The notes beneath the pieces are model-generated. The model was not told the origin of the DNA and searched no databases. It worked only from the letters and a program-made list of their open reading frames with translations. Below are positions 13,867 through 20,926 of a stretch of DNA of 20,926 nucleotides, piece after piece. This DNA comes from Aquifex aeolicus. Lineage in GTDB: Bacteria > Aquificota > Aquificia > Aquificales > Aquificaceae. The stretch is taken from NCBI GenBank assembly GCA_015661465.1, contig DQVZ01000093.1:1-20926 (forward strand), written 5' to 3'. Position 1 is the first letter of the stretch; each line of letters begins with the position of its first letter. The position numbers and the translations under genes are program-made.

Positions 13867-14904
13867 ATGGATACCCAATCGGGTTTTGATACCTTTATTG
13901 AAGCAACCCGTTACCTTTTTCGGGGCCCTTCGCCCCAAGAAATATTAATTCTTATCCTGGTAAGTTCTGTGTTCATCTCATTAATTGTTATTCCTGTCAT
14001 TTATATGAAAATCAAGGAAAAAGCTAAAGCTAAAGAGTTTTTTCTCTCGCGAGCTAAAGATTTTGACCTTACTCTAGAAGAAGCAGAACTCCTTTGGAAT
14101 TACTTAAAAACTTTTCCAATAAATCCAAATTTAATATTCGAAAACAAAGCTTTATTTGAAAAAGTAGTCGATAAGATAGTAAAAAACGGAGATCCCGAAG
14201 AGATAAAACTTATCTCTACAATTCGAATGAAACTAAGATTTACCTCTCTTCCCTGGTTTATCCCTCTTACTACTACAAGAGACATAGAGGTCTATCAGAC
14301 AGGATACCTTGCAACAGGAAATCAAAAAGTGGAAGCTTACGTATTCGACAAAGATGAAGAGTACATATACATAGCTCTTCTTGAACCTACAAATGTGGAA
14401 GTTGGAGACAAAATACAGTTCCTATTTTTGAGGGAAAATGATGGTAGATATTCTTTCGAAGGAACTGTTGATAGGATTTTTATGGATATCGGCAGAATAG
14501 TATTGGTTATAAAGCACACGGATAAGTTAAATAGACTTCAATTAAGACAAAGTATAAGATGGAAGGTAAAAATTCCCGTAACCTTTACAATTTTAGAAGG
14601 TGAAGAAATTAAACTTGAGGGAACTATAGAAGATATAAGCCTTAGGGGTGTGAGAGTTTGTTATCAGGGCAATATAAATATAAAAGAAGGTCAAAAAGTT
14701 ATACTTGATTTTATTCTTAAAAGTTATAAATTTGAAAATCTGCTTGGCACAGTAGTTCATAAAGCTGTGTATGAAAAGAAAATTTGCATGGGGGTTAGAT
14801 TTGAAGGAATTTCAAGAAAAGAAGAAGAAATTATTGAGAGATTTATATTGGATGAACAAAGGAAACTTCTCAGAGCTTATAAAATAGGAGAACTTGAGCA
14901 ATGA
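13867..14904 (+). CDS. PilZ-domain (c-di-GMP binding) membrane-anchored protein
   Basis: 345 aa. One transmembrane helix (about residues 24-48) anchors a cytoplasmic part. Residues 50-130 are helical. Residues about 140-220 form a beta-rich domain resembling the N-terminal domain of YcgR-type flagellar brakes. Residues about 225-335 are a PilZ domain with both c-di-GMP motifs intact: R227-x3-R231 in RQSIR, and D256-x-S258-x2-G261 in EDISLRGV. It therefore probably binds c-di-GMP and could slow flagella or control surface behaviour. It starts 7 bp after thioredoxin without a clear Shine-Dalgarno sequence and overlaps der by 4 bp (ATGA). fliO and fliP are nearby on the other strand. No diguanylate cyclase is in the window. 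Confidence 0.82.
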   Translation: MDTQSGFDTFIEATRYLFRGPSPQEILILILVSSVFISLIVIPVIYMKIKEKAKAKEFFLSRAKDFDLTLEEAELLWNYLKTFPINPNLIFENKALFEKVVDKIVKNGDPEEIKLISTIRMKLRFTSLPWFIPLTTTRDIEVYQTGYLATGNQKVEAYVFDKDEEYIYIALLEPTNVEVGDKIQFLFLRENDGRYSFEGTVDRIFMDIGRIVLVIKHTDKLNRLQLRQSIRWKVKIPVTFTILEGEEIKLEGTIEDISLRGVRVCYQGNINIKEGQKVILDFILKSYKFENLLGTVVHKAVYEKKICMGVRFEGISRKEEEIIERFILDEQRKLLRAYKIGELEQ

Positions 14905-16205
14905 ATAACAGGGTAGTGATTATCGGAAGACCTAATGTAGGTAAATCCACTTTATTCAACAGAATTATAGGAAGACGCTATGCAATAGTTGAAGACTATC
15001 CTGGAGTAACAAGGGATAAAATAGAGGCCAAAGCTTCCTGGAGAGGGAAAGAGTTCATAATTGTAGATACAGGAGGATTAATTCCTGAAACAAAGGACCA
15101 GTTGATAAGAGAAGTTAAAAAAGTAGTAGAGAATGAAATTCCAAAGGCGGATGTTATACTGTTTGTTGTAGATGGAAAAGACGGTATAAATCCACTCGAT
15201 GAAGAAATAGCCAAATACCTTTATCCTTTTAAGGAAAAAGTTATTCTCGTTGTTAATAAAATAGATAACTTAAAAGACGAAAAAATTATAGGTGAATTCC
15301 ACTGTTTGGGATTTGAAAATTTATTTCCTATATCCGCAGAGCACGGTAAGGGAACGGGAGAACTTCTTGATGAAATTGTAAAAAGGTTAGAAGAGGATAA
15401 AGTAAACCTAATAGAAGAAGGTATAAGGGTTGCTTTTATAGGAAGACCTAATGTAGGTAAATCCTCCCTAATAAATGCAATCCTGAAAGATGAAAGGGTG
15501 ATTGTATCACCGATAGCCGGAACAACCAGAGATGCCATAGAAGTGCCTTTCAAGTGGAAGGATGAGAGTTTTATATTGATTGATACAGCTGGGGTTAGAA
15601 GGCCTTCTAAGGTTGAATACGGTATAGAGTTTTTCTCCGTAGGTAGAAGCATAAAGGCAATAGAACTAGCAGATGTCTGCTGTCTTGTAATAGATGCCTC
15701 AGAAGGGCCTACCCGTCAGGATAAAAGGCTCGGAGGACTTATAGAAAGGAGGTATAAAGGTTGTGTAATAGTCGCTAATAAAATGGATATCTCTCCTTGG
15801 AGTAGGGAAGAACTGGAAGCGATAATAAGGAAAGAACTTTTCTTCCTGGATTATGCACCGATAATTTACACTGTGGCTACTGAAGGTAAAGGTATAGAGG
15901 ACTTTTTAGAATGGGTAGATATCGTATATAACGATTACACTAACCAGCATAAAACCTCCTTTGTAAATAGAGCTGTCCATAGAATTTTGTCCGAAAAACC
16001 TCCCCCCAGATACAAAGGTAAAGAGGTAAAGGTATATTACGCTTTTCAGGAAAGCACGAAACCGCCTACAGTAATCCTCATAACCAATTACCCAGACGCT
16101 TGGAAGGAAAATTACAAACGATTTTTCATAAAAAAACTCCGTGAACACCTGAATATAAAGTTTGCTCCTATAAAGCTTGTTATAAAAGGAAGAGACGACG
16201 ATTAA
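14901..16205 (+). CDS. der: Ribosome-assembly GTPase Der (EngA)
   Basis: Der has two tandem G domains and is needed for late maturation of the 50S ribosomal subunit. G domain 1 shows GRPNVGKST at 9-17, DTGG at 56-59 and NKID. G domain 2 shows GRPNVGKSS at 181-189, DTAG from 228 and NKMD at 293-296. A KH-like RNA-binding domain fills about 350-434, with the family motif PPPRYKGK. The 434-aa length is normal. The two P-loops are encoded by an identical 24-bp DNA stretch (14925-14948 and 15441-15464). AGGAG precedes the ATG, which overlaps the PilZ stop. It converges on fliP with a 5-bp gap. Confidence 0.96.
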   Translation: MNNRVVIIGRPNVGKSTLFNRIIGRRYAIVEDYPGVTRDKIEAKASWRGKEFIIVDTGGLIPETKDQLIREVKKVVENEIPKADVILFVVDGKDGINPLDEEIAKYLYPFKEKVILVVNKIDNLKDEKIIGEFHCLGFENLFPISAEHGKGTGELLDEIVKRLEEDKVNLIEEGIRVAFIGRPNVGKSSLINAILKDERVIVSPIAGTTRDAIEVPFKWKDESFILIDTAGVRRPSKVEYGIEFFSVGRSIKAIELADVCCLVIDASEGPTRQDKRLGGLIERRYKGCVIVANKMDISPWSREELEAIIRKELFFLDYAPIIYTVATEGKGIEDFLEWVDIVYNDYTNQHKTSFVNRAVHRILSEKPPPRYKGKEVKVYYAFQESTKPPTVILITNYPDAWKENYKRFFIKKLREHLNIKFAPIKLVIKGRDDD

Positions 16206-16210
16206 AACAC

Positions 16211-16930
16211 TTACTGGTAGCTTCTTACCAAAGAAAGAATTATTAGTTCCCAACCGTTGGCAAGAACGAAAAGCATAATCTTAAAGGGTAATGATATAAG
16301 TTGGGGAGGAATCATAATTATTCCCATAGAAATTAGTATTGAAGCCACCACCAAGTCTACGATTAAGAAAGGAATATAAAGGAGAAATACTATTTCAAAG
16401 GCTGTTTTGAGTTCACTTACCATAAAGGCGGGAATTAAAACCCTTAAGGGTATATCCTTTGGCTCCTTTATAGAGTTTTTCGGTATTTTTGCAACATTCA
16501 AGAAAGCTTCTATTGTTTCTTTTCGTGTATGTTTTAACATAAACTCCTTTGCATAAAGTTCTACCCTTTTAAAAAATTCTCTGTCGCTGATTTCTCTTTT
16601 TATGTAGGGCTCAAGAGCCTCGGAGTTTATTTTGTCTATGGTAGGTTTCATTATAAAAAAAGTTAAGAACAGGGATAATGCTATTACGATTTGATTGGGA
16701 GGAACTTGAGGAATACCTATTGCTTGCCTAAGAAGTGATAAAACTACAACTATACGGGTAAACGAAGTAAACATTATAAGAATAGAGGGAACTAAGCTGA
16801 GAATTGTTAAAAATATTAAAAGCCTTATAGAATCTACTAGGTTTCCTTCTCCTACTTTTACCTCAAGGGAAGGAATTTGAGAAAAAGCTAATCCTACGCT
16901 AAGAAGTATTATCGTCAATACTTTCCTCAT
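16211..16930 (-). CDS. fliP: Flagellar type III export gate protein FliP
   Basis: FliP forms, with FliQ and FliR, the export gate through which flagellar subunits pass the inner membrane. The ATG at 16930 gives 239 aa beginning MRKVLTIILL, a cleavable signal peptide as in known FliP. It is preceded by AAAGGTG. A TTG five codons further upstream (16945) is open but less likely. The family pattern is clear: FTSFTRIVVVLSLLRQAIG followed by PPNQIVIALSLFLTFF. A hydrophilic domain (about 95-170) and two C-terminal helices follow, including the typical PFKIMLFVLANGW. It overlaps the upstream fliO-like gene by 32 bp from this start. FliQ and FliR are not in the window, so the flagellar genes are scattered. 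Confidence 0.95.
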   Translation of the reverse strand: MRKVLTIILLSVGLAFSQIPSLEVKVGEGNLVDSIRLLIFLTILSLVPSILIMFTSFTRIVVVLSLLRQAIGIPQVPPNQIVIALSLFLTFFIMKPTIDKINSEALEPYIKREISDREFFKRVELYAKEFMLKHTRKETIEAFLNVAKIPKNSIKEPKDIPLRVLIPAFMVSELKTAFEIVFLLYIPFLIVDLVVASILISMGIIMIPPQLISLPFKIMLFVLANGWELIILSLVRSYQ

Positions 16931-17168
16931 GGAGCACCTTTGCAAAGTATGGACTAAAAATTAAAAAAATTCTTTTATTTTTTATACGTAGGCTTAAAAA
17001 GAAAATTTCTTTCCCGAGGGGTAATACTTCCTCAATTTCTACATTTTTTCCTCTACGGGTTCTAATTCCCCTTTTAATAAGAGTGGGTAAAAAAAAGTAA
17101 AGTAGGAAAATGGTGATTATAAGAGCAATAACTACTTTTAAAACGTATCCCCAGAGCTCTACACTCAC
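16899..17168 (-). CDS. fliO: Short FliO-like flagellar export protein
   Basis: 89 aa. One transmembrane helix (about residues 8-29) is followed by a basic segment (KRGIRTRRGK, 32-41) and a small beta-rich cytoplasmic domain with EEVLPLGKEIFFLSLRIKNK (46-65). This is the FliO plan: a short N-terminal side, one helix, then a domain where a conserved Leu-Gly turn is followed by strands. FliO normally precedes fliP and assists its assembly, and this gene sits directly upstream of fliP on the same strand. The start is GTG at 17168, overlapping the stop of the upstream gene by 4 bp (GTGA). Identification rests on position, size and topology; direct sequence similarity is weak because FliO is poorly conserved. 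Confidence 0.65.
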   Translation of the reverse strand: MSVELWGYVLKVVIALIITIFLLYFFLPTLIKRGIRTRRGKNVEIEEVLPLGKEIFFLSLRIKNKRIFLIFSPYFAKVLHEESIDDNTS

Positions 17169-18160
17169 TTCTCTATAATTGTTTCCTCTACTTTCATACC
17201 AAAGTGTCTTCCCGCTTCTTCTATATAACCTAAGACCTCATCACCTTCCTTGAGTTCTGAAACGGAAATCGGTGTGCCGTCTTGTCTTGTAAGTCTTATA
17301 GTTTCAGCGTTTTGGAGAATACAGCTCAGTTTTTTATTTTCGTATCTTGCTTCTATCAACAACATTGGCCTTCTTTCTACCTTAGCCCTTCCCACATAAG
17401 TTATTCTCCCTTTTCCCTTTGAATCGTAAACCATAACCCTATCTCCGGCTTTTAATTCACAAAGGTATTTGGTCTTATTGTTGGGAATTCTTATATACAT
17501 ATGAACTGCTCCCGCATTCACTCTAAAAGGTCTTGCTGCAACATAAGGGTTCTCTTCGGTTTCAGCGTGTACCAGAAACATCCCGCCGGAAGAGTTTCCG
17601 ACCAACATTCCCTCACCTCTGTTTAGCAAGGAGACAGTATCTACACATACTCTATCACCGAGTCCCAACGGCAGTATCTTAGTAATCTTCACAGTAACAA
17701 GGGGAAGGACTTCTTCATATTGAGTGACTGTTTGGCCGACCTTTTTAATTTCGTTTATATCCCTTGACTTTAAGACTACCCCCTTAACTCCTTTTTCAAG
17801 AGTTTGTAAAGCTACTTCCGCCTCTTGGGCATTTTTTACAACAGCATAAAGTTCCTCTCTTTGAGCTATGAGATTTTCGAGGGGAATAACAGTCCAGTCT
17901 GTGGTTTCAACAATGACTTTGACATTTGGAGGGTATTTTGCAGCTTTTTCTTCGTCTTCTTTACCTTTTATCAATACATAAACCACATCTTGACCTAGTT
18001 TTAAATCTCCGTCGGGGGAGATTACCGTAATTCTTCCTGCTTTCTTTACATCTTCAATCCTTCCTTTTTCAGGGATTACAACTGCGTTCGCTCCGGACTC
18101 CAAGGAAACGGAAACTAACTTTCTATCAAAAGGTTCTATCCATACCCAAAATTCTTTCAT
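17165..18160 (-). CDS. 3-dehydroquinate synthase II homolog (archaeal AroB' type)
   Basis: 331 aa of the family that in methanogens converts 2-amino-3,7-dideoxy-D-threo-hept-6-ulosonic acid to 3-dehydroquinate, the alternative entry to the shikimate pathway. Family segments visible include ANAVVIPEKG near the N-terminus, a central VETTDWTVIPLENLIA and the hallmark RPFRVNAGAVHMYIRIP starting near residue 210, followed by AGDRVMVYDSKGKGR. Length and full-span pattern agree with an intact enzyme, and it lacks the NAD-binding Rossmann fold of ordinary AroB. It heads a transcription unit with fliO and fliP, to which it has no obvious functional link. Bacterial members are patchy, so origin by transfer from archaea is plausible. 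If the genome also has normal aroB, this copy may serve another pathway. Confidence 0.85.
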   Translation of the reverse strand: MKEFWVWIEPFDRKLVSVSLESGANAVVIPEKGRIEDVKKAGRITVISPDGDLKLGQDVVYVLIKGKEDEEKAAKYPPNVKVIVETTDWTVIPLENLIAQREELYAVVKNAQEAEVALQTLEKGVKGVVLKSRDINEIKKVGQTVTQYEEVLPLVTVKITKILPLGLGDRVCVDTVSLLNRGEGMLVGNSSGGMFLVHAETEENPYVAARPFRVNAGAVHMYIRIPNNKTKYLCELKAGDRVMVYDSKGKGRITYVGRAKVERRPMLLIEARYENKKLSCILQNAETIRLTRQDGTPISVSELKEGDEVLGYIEEAGRHFGMKVEETIIEK

Positions 18161-18165
18161 GTTAT

Positions 18166-18176
18166 TATTTTAATAC
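18166..18176. promoter_or_regulatory. Overlapping -10 elements of the divergent dehydroquinate synthase/MOSC promoters
   Basis: The 20-bp gap between the divergent genes contains TAAAAT on the minus strand (18172 to 18167). On the plus strand it has TTTAAT (18169-18174) or TAATAC (18171-18176). Each lies 4-7 nt from its start codon, which implies leaderless messages on both sides. No Shine-Dalgarno sequence is visible for either gene, and -35 matches are poor. Confidence 0.3.
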
Positions 18177-18180
18177 GGGT

Positions 18181-18939
18181 ATGCAAAAACCTTACATTTC
18201 CCGAATCTTCATATATCCTATAAAAAGTTTAGACCCTATGGAAGTTGAATCAGTAAAAATAATCAAAAAGGGTTCTCTGGAACACGATAGAGAGTTTGCC
18301 TTTTTCGATGAAGGGGGAAAAATAGTGAACGCAAAAAAGGAGAAAAAGTTTCATCTCATCAGAAGTTTTGTAGATTTTGAAAATGAAATATTCAAGTTTA
18401 AGTACAAAAATGAAATGTGGCAATTTTCTTTCAGTGAAATAAATAAGGTAAATGAGTTTTTTTCGGAAATTTTCGGATATAAAGTTTTTCTAAAAAGAAA
18501 TAAAGAAGGAGGATTTCCCGACGATAGAAAAGCCCACGGCCCGACAATAGTAAGTAATACTACGCTAAGGACTGTAGCAAATTGGTTCGATATATCCGAA
18601 GATGAAGTGAGAAAAAGATTCAGGGCAAATATAGAAATTGAACATGTCCCTTCTTTCTGGGAAGATAGCCTCGTAGGAAAGACTTTCAAGATTGGAGGTG
18701 TAGTTGTTGAAGGTGTAAATGTTTCAAAAAGATGTCCAGTTCCTGCAAGAAATCCCGAGACGGGAGAATTTACGAAGAATTTCTCAAAAAAATTTATAGA
18801 ATTTCGAAAAAATAGTCTTCCCGAATTTTCTCCACGAGAAGTTTTTAAGGATACTTTTTATAGACTATGTTTAAATACAAATATACCTGCCACGGAATGG
18901 GGTAAGGAAATTAGGATAGGAGAGGAGGTAAAGGTTTGA
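18181..18939 (+). CDS. MOSC-domain protein (YcbX/mARC-like)
   Basis: 252 aa. The N-terminal MOSC beta-barrel domain shows ISRIFIYPIKSLDPMEVES at 6-24 and EHDREFAFFDEGG (about 33-45). The C-terminal MOSC domain shows RFRANIEIE and the conserved cysteine C185 in VSKRCPVPARNPETG, the position that coordinates molybdenum in mARC/YcbX proteins. Members reduce N-hydroxylated compounds or move sulfur to metal centres; this one lacks the C-terminal ferredoxin domain of YcbX, so an external electron donor would be needed. The stop overlaps the TTG start of the next gene. No molybdenum-cofactor gene is in the window, although the ferredoxin at the left edge suggests a molybdoenzyme nearby. Confidence 0.85.
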   Translation: MQKPYISRIFIYPIKSLDPMEVESVKIIKKGSLEHDREFAFFDEGGKIVNAKKEKKFHLIRSFVDFENEIFKFKYKNEMWQFSFSEINKVNEFFSEIFGYKVFLKRNKEGGFPDDRKAHGPTIVSNTTLRTVANWFDISEDEVRKRFRANIEIEHVPSFWEDSLVGKTFKIGGVVVEGVNVSKRCPVPARNPETGEFTKNFSKKFIEFRKNSLPEFSPREVFKDTFYRLCLNTNIPATEWGKEIRIGEEVKV

Positions 18940-19826
18940 AGAAAGTATCGATTGTTCTGGGAACTGTTATTGCATTAATAGTAGGCTTCAAGTTCTACGA
19001 CATATTTATGGATAAGAAAGCACAAGAAGAAGTAGAGAGGTTCCTATCAAAAACCTTAAGGAAAACGGGAGATGTTCAGTATACAAGTGTTGATTACAAT
19101 CCTTTCACACAGGAAATTACGGTAGAAGGGATTTATTACAAAGCCAAAAGTGGAGAATCTTACAGGATTGGTAAAGTAGTCATTAGGGAGTTTTCGGAAA
19201 CCTCTGCGGATTTTTCTCTTTACAATATTGAACCTCTGGATAGTAATGAAAAGTTCTTCCTTGAAAAGTACGGATACGAAAACCAGAAATTCAATATAGA
19301 GGCCTCTTATAGCATATCACCTGAACAAAATACATTTCTGCTTAGAAAGTTAAGCCTTGATTATCCTAATGCGTTTTCCATCACCATCTCCGTTGAGATA
19401 GGAAATTACGACCACAAATTCTGGAAATACTACCTACAAAAGAAAGAAATCACCGATAAAGATTCCCTTGAAGTTCTTTCCGAAATGGGGTCATTAAAGC
19501 TTTTAAATGCGAGATTTTACTACAAAGATAAAGGGCTAAAGGAAAGGGTATTGGAGGTTGAAGCAAAAGAAAATGGTCTTTCCCCCGAAGAATTTAAAAA
19601 TCAACTTATAAAGGAACTGGAAAAAGATAGGAAGCTTGCAAAAAACGAGTTTGACATACAATTGTATGATGCAGCAATAAAGTTCTTAAAAGAGGGAAGA
19701 GAAGTGATAATCGATATAAAGCCTAAAAAATCGGTAAAGTTTCAGGATATCATCTTTGTTGCTGCTCTCCAGAAAGATGAAGATGCTCTAATAAAGTTAT
19801 TAAATCCCTATATTAGCATCAAGTAA
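18936..19826 (+). CDS. Membrane-anchored protein of unknown function
   Basis: 296 aa, not confidently recognised. An N-terminal helix (about residues 4-22) anchors a soluble, probably periplasmic part. Residues 50-75 (VQYTSVDYNPFTQEITVEGI) resemble the start of the long beta-sheet repeats in AsmA-, DUF748- or DUF945-like proteins, where strands report on lipid or envelope transport. The C-terminal half is more helical and very charged, with an Asp-rich end. The start is TTG at 18936, chosen because GAGGAGG lies 7 nt upstream and it forms a TTGA overlap with the MOSC stop. The last 27 bp overlap the end of convergent coaX. The envelope role is only a guess from topology. Confidence 0.6.
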   Translation: MKKVSIVLGTVIALIVGFKFYDIFMDKKAQEEVERFLSKTLRKTGDVQYTSVDYNPFTQEITVEGIYYKAKSGESYRIGKVVIREFSETSADFSLYNIEPLDSNEKFFLEKYGYENQKFNIEASYSISPEQNTFLLRKLSLDYPNAFSITISVEIGNYDHKFWKYYLQKKEITDKDSLEVLSEMGSLKLLNARFYYKDKGLKERVLEVEAKENGLSPEEFKNQLIKELEKDRKLAKNEFDIQLYDAAIKFLKEGREVIIDIKPKKSVKFQDIIFVAALQKDEDALIKLLNPYISIK

Positions 19827-20489
19827 TTTTTTTAATCCTTTGTGAATAAGAAATTTATCGTAAACTCCTAAATTCTCAAACAGTTCTCCATCCCCTCCCG
19901 TGATTACAACCCTAAAGTTTCTTTTATATTCTTTTTTCCAGTTATCAATAACCTCTTTAAGAAATACTTCACTTTCCTTTATAACTCCCCCGACTACACA
20001 CTCCTCCGTAGAACGCCCTATAGAAAGGTTTAGTTTTTTCGGTAAAAACTCAGGAATTCCTTCTGTCATTTCGGAAAGAGCCTTTAGTTTTTTGCTTACA
20101 CCGAGAGTAATAAATCCACCGTAAAAAATCCCCTCTAAAATTAAGTCAATAACAAGTGCTGTACCGGCACTTATAAGTATTACATCTTTTCCGTAAAACT
20201 CTATAGCTGAGTAAGCTAGAAGAACCCTATCTATACCTAAGGTGTGAGATGTTTTATACGCTATCCTCACAGGAATATAATCCTTTTTCAAGAATCTTAC
20301 CTTAGGAAATTTCCTAAGGAGGACTTTGTTAAAGCTAGGTTTTACGGAAACGGCAATTCCATAAATATTCATAAGTTCAAGTTTTTCAAATTCTTTATGG
20401 GATAACTTTTTAAACCATTTCCTCTGATTATCTTCCCAAACCACCAAATCAACAGTACTGTTTCCTACATCTATTGTTACTAACTTCAT
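19800..20489 (-). CDS. coaX: Type III pantothenate kinase-like protein (CoaX)
   Basis: CoaX phosphorylates pantothenate with ATP, the first step of coenzyme A synthesis. The 229-aa protein has the ASKHA-type first motif DVGNST at 7-12, GIDRVLLAYSA at 85-95, a second phosphate loop at 107-115 (SAGTALVID) and TGGDGE near the C-terminus. One key difference stands out. The Asp normally preceding the GTA of loop 2 (D105 in the Thermotoga enzyme as I recall) is Ser107 here, read directly from AGT. The usual Pro-Gly after FGG is Leu-Gly. The protein may be a divergent active enzyme or may have changed function. It overlaps hyuB by 4 bp (ATGA), with a purine-rich ribosome binding site inside hyuB. 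Confidence 0.82.
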   Translation of the reverse strand: MKLVTIDVGNSTVDLVVWEDNQRKWFKKLSHKEFEKLELMNIYGIAVSVKPSFNKVLLRKFPKVRFLKKDYIPVRIAYKTSHTLGIDRVLLAYSAIEFYGKDVILISAGTALVIDLILEGIFYGGFITLGVSKKLKALSEMTEGIPEFLPKKLNLSIGRSTEECVVGGVIKESEVFLKEVIDNWKKEYKRNFRVVITGGDGELFENLGVYDKFLIHKGLKKLLDANIGI

Positions 20490-20926
20490 CTTTCCCTTTC
20501 CAAATATCCTCCTCCACCAGGAGTTTCTATCCTAAGTCTATCCCCTTTTTTCAAACTGATAGCAAACTTCGATGGCATTTCCTTTACTCCTTCAGAAGTA
20601 ATAACTATGTTCCTTCCAGGTTGTCCAGGATTTCCCCCGAAAAGTCCATAAGGAGATAATCTCCTTCTTTCCGAAAGAACAGTTACTTCAACATCTGTTA
20701 AAAACTCATATTCCCTTACTATCCCATCCCCACCTTTGAACATTCCCTTCCCTCCTGAGTTTTTCCTTACTGAATATTCAGTTATGAGCATCGGATAATG
20801 ATGTTCTAAAGCTTCTATTGGCGTATTAAGAGTATTAGTCATATGGGAATGTATAGCACTTTCCCCATCACCCTTTGCACTTGCCCCCATACCTCCGCCT
20901 ATAGTTTCATAGTAAGTAAAAGATTC
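20486..20926 (-). CDS. Hydantoinase B / 5-oxoprolinase B subunit, C-terminal part (runs off the window)
   Basis: The reading frame continues open to the last base of the window, giving the final 146 or so residues of a protein that is normally over 500 aa. It is the HyuB family, which forms ATP-dependent hydantoin or 5-oxoproline hydrolases together with HyuA. The diagnostic C-terminal segments are present: GGGMGASAKGDGESAIHSHM, then NSGGKGMFKGGDG, and the end IETPGGGGYLE. The first Met in the window (20890) is internal, not a start. The gene is immediately upstream of coaX with a 4-bp overlap. The substrate cannot be assigned from this piece, and hyuA would be expected just outside. Confidence 0.9.
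   Translation of the reverse strand, partial: ESFTYYETIGGGMGASAKGDGESAIHSHMTNTLNTPIEALEHHYPMLITEYSVRKNSGGKGMFKGGDGIVREYEFLTDVEVTVLSERRRLSPYGLFGGNPGQPGRNIVITSEGVKEMPSKFAISLKKGDRLRIETPGGGGYLERER

Noticed and set aside
15221..15652. 143-aa open frame antisense to der
   Set aside because: It is a Ser/Leu-rich shadow of a well-supported gene, with no family pattern and no ribosome binding site.
16215..16230. TGGTA/TACCA inverted repeat at the der-fliP junction as a terminator
   Set aside because: The stem is only 5 bp, lies within the fliP coding end, and no solid T-run follows on either strand; it would not be stable in a thermophile.
16931..16945. TTG start giving FliP five extra residues
   Set aside because: The ATG at 16930 begins a normal signal peptide and has AAAGGTG upstream; the extension adds a Cys-containing segment before it.
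18351..18689. 112-aa open frame antisense to the MOSC gene
   Set aside because: The sense frame is a clear MOSC protein; the antisense frame has no motif or translation signal.
1..20926. CRISPR array, tRNA, rRNA, insertion sequence or prophage
   Set aside because: No regularly spaced repeats, cloverleaf, transposase, integrase or phage genes were seen; gaps are all under about 60 bp.

Overview
The window is dense bacterial chromosome, about 40% G+C by eye. Its proteins are rich in Lys, Glu and Ile, arginine is almost always AGA/AGG, and genes overlap or abut: no gap exceeds about 60 bp. This composition, and the scrambled placing of unrelated housekeeping genes in shared transcription units, suggests a thermophilic Aquificales genome. 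The gene set and order match what I remember of Aquifex aeolicus, but I could not run a search. I see no rRNA, tRNA, CRISPR array, insertion sequence or prophage.

Layout. 4-516 (+): four-cluster ferredoxin subunit. 509-1477 (-): CaCA-family cation/Ca2+ exchanger, divergent from pyrE (1496-2050, +). 2047-3417 (-): hfq then hflX, the pairing known from enterobacteria. 3474-9171 (+): heavy-metal RND efflux operon made of a small exported Cys/His protein, a TolC-like outer-membrane factor, a membrane-fusion protein and a CzcA/CusA-type pump. 9222-13185 (+): a run of four poorly understood genes: a DUF309-like protein, a 68-aa helical protein, a SAMHD1/dGTPase-like HD phosphohydrolase and a TgpA-like membrane transglutaminase. 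13235-16205 (+): ArsR regulator, thioredoxin, PilZ (c-di-GMP) protein and the ribosome-assembly GTPase Der. 16211-18160 (-): archaeal-type 3-dehydroquinate synthase homolog, a short FliO-like protein and FliP. 18181-19826 (+): MOSC-domain protein and a membrane-anchored protein of unknown function. 19800-20926 (-): C-terminal part of a HyuB/oxoprolinase-B subunit and a type III pantothenate kinase.

How the genes work together. The clearest functional unit is the tripartite metal-efflux system with its small leader protein. FliO and FliP belong to the flagellar export gate, and the nearby PilZ protein, on the other strand, could tie motility to c-di-GMP. ArsR and thioredoxin overlap and may form a redox- or metal-responsive unit. 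Most other neighbours look unrelated in function, as is usual for such compact genomes.

The points most worth checking are a pantothenate kinase with Ser at a usually catalytic Asp, an unusual combination of motifs in the RND pump, a probable short FliO, the uncharacterised DUF309-like/HD/transglutaminase operon, an Hfq with altered RNA-contact positions, and three divergent gene pairs whose promoters appear to share one -10 region. I found no clear new defence or mobile system.
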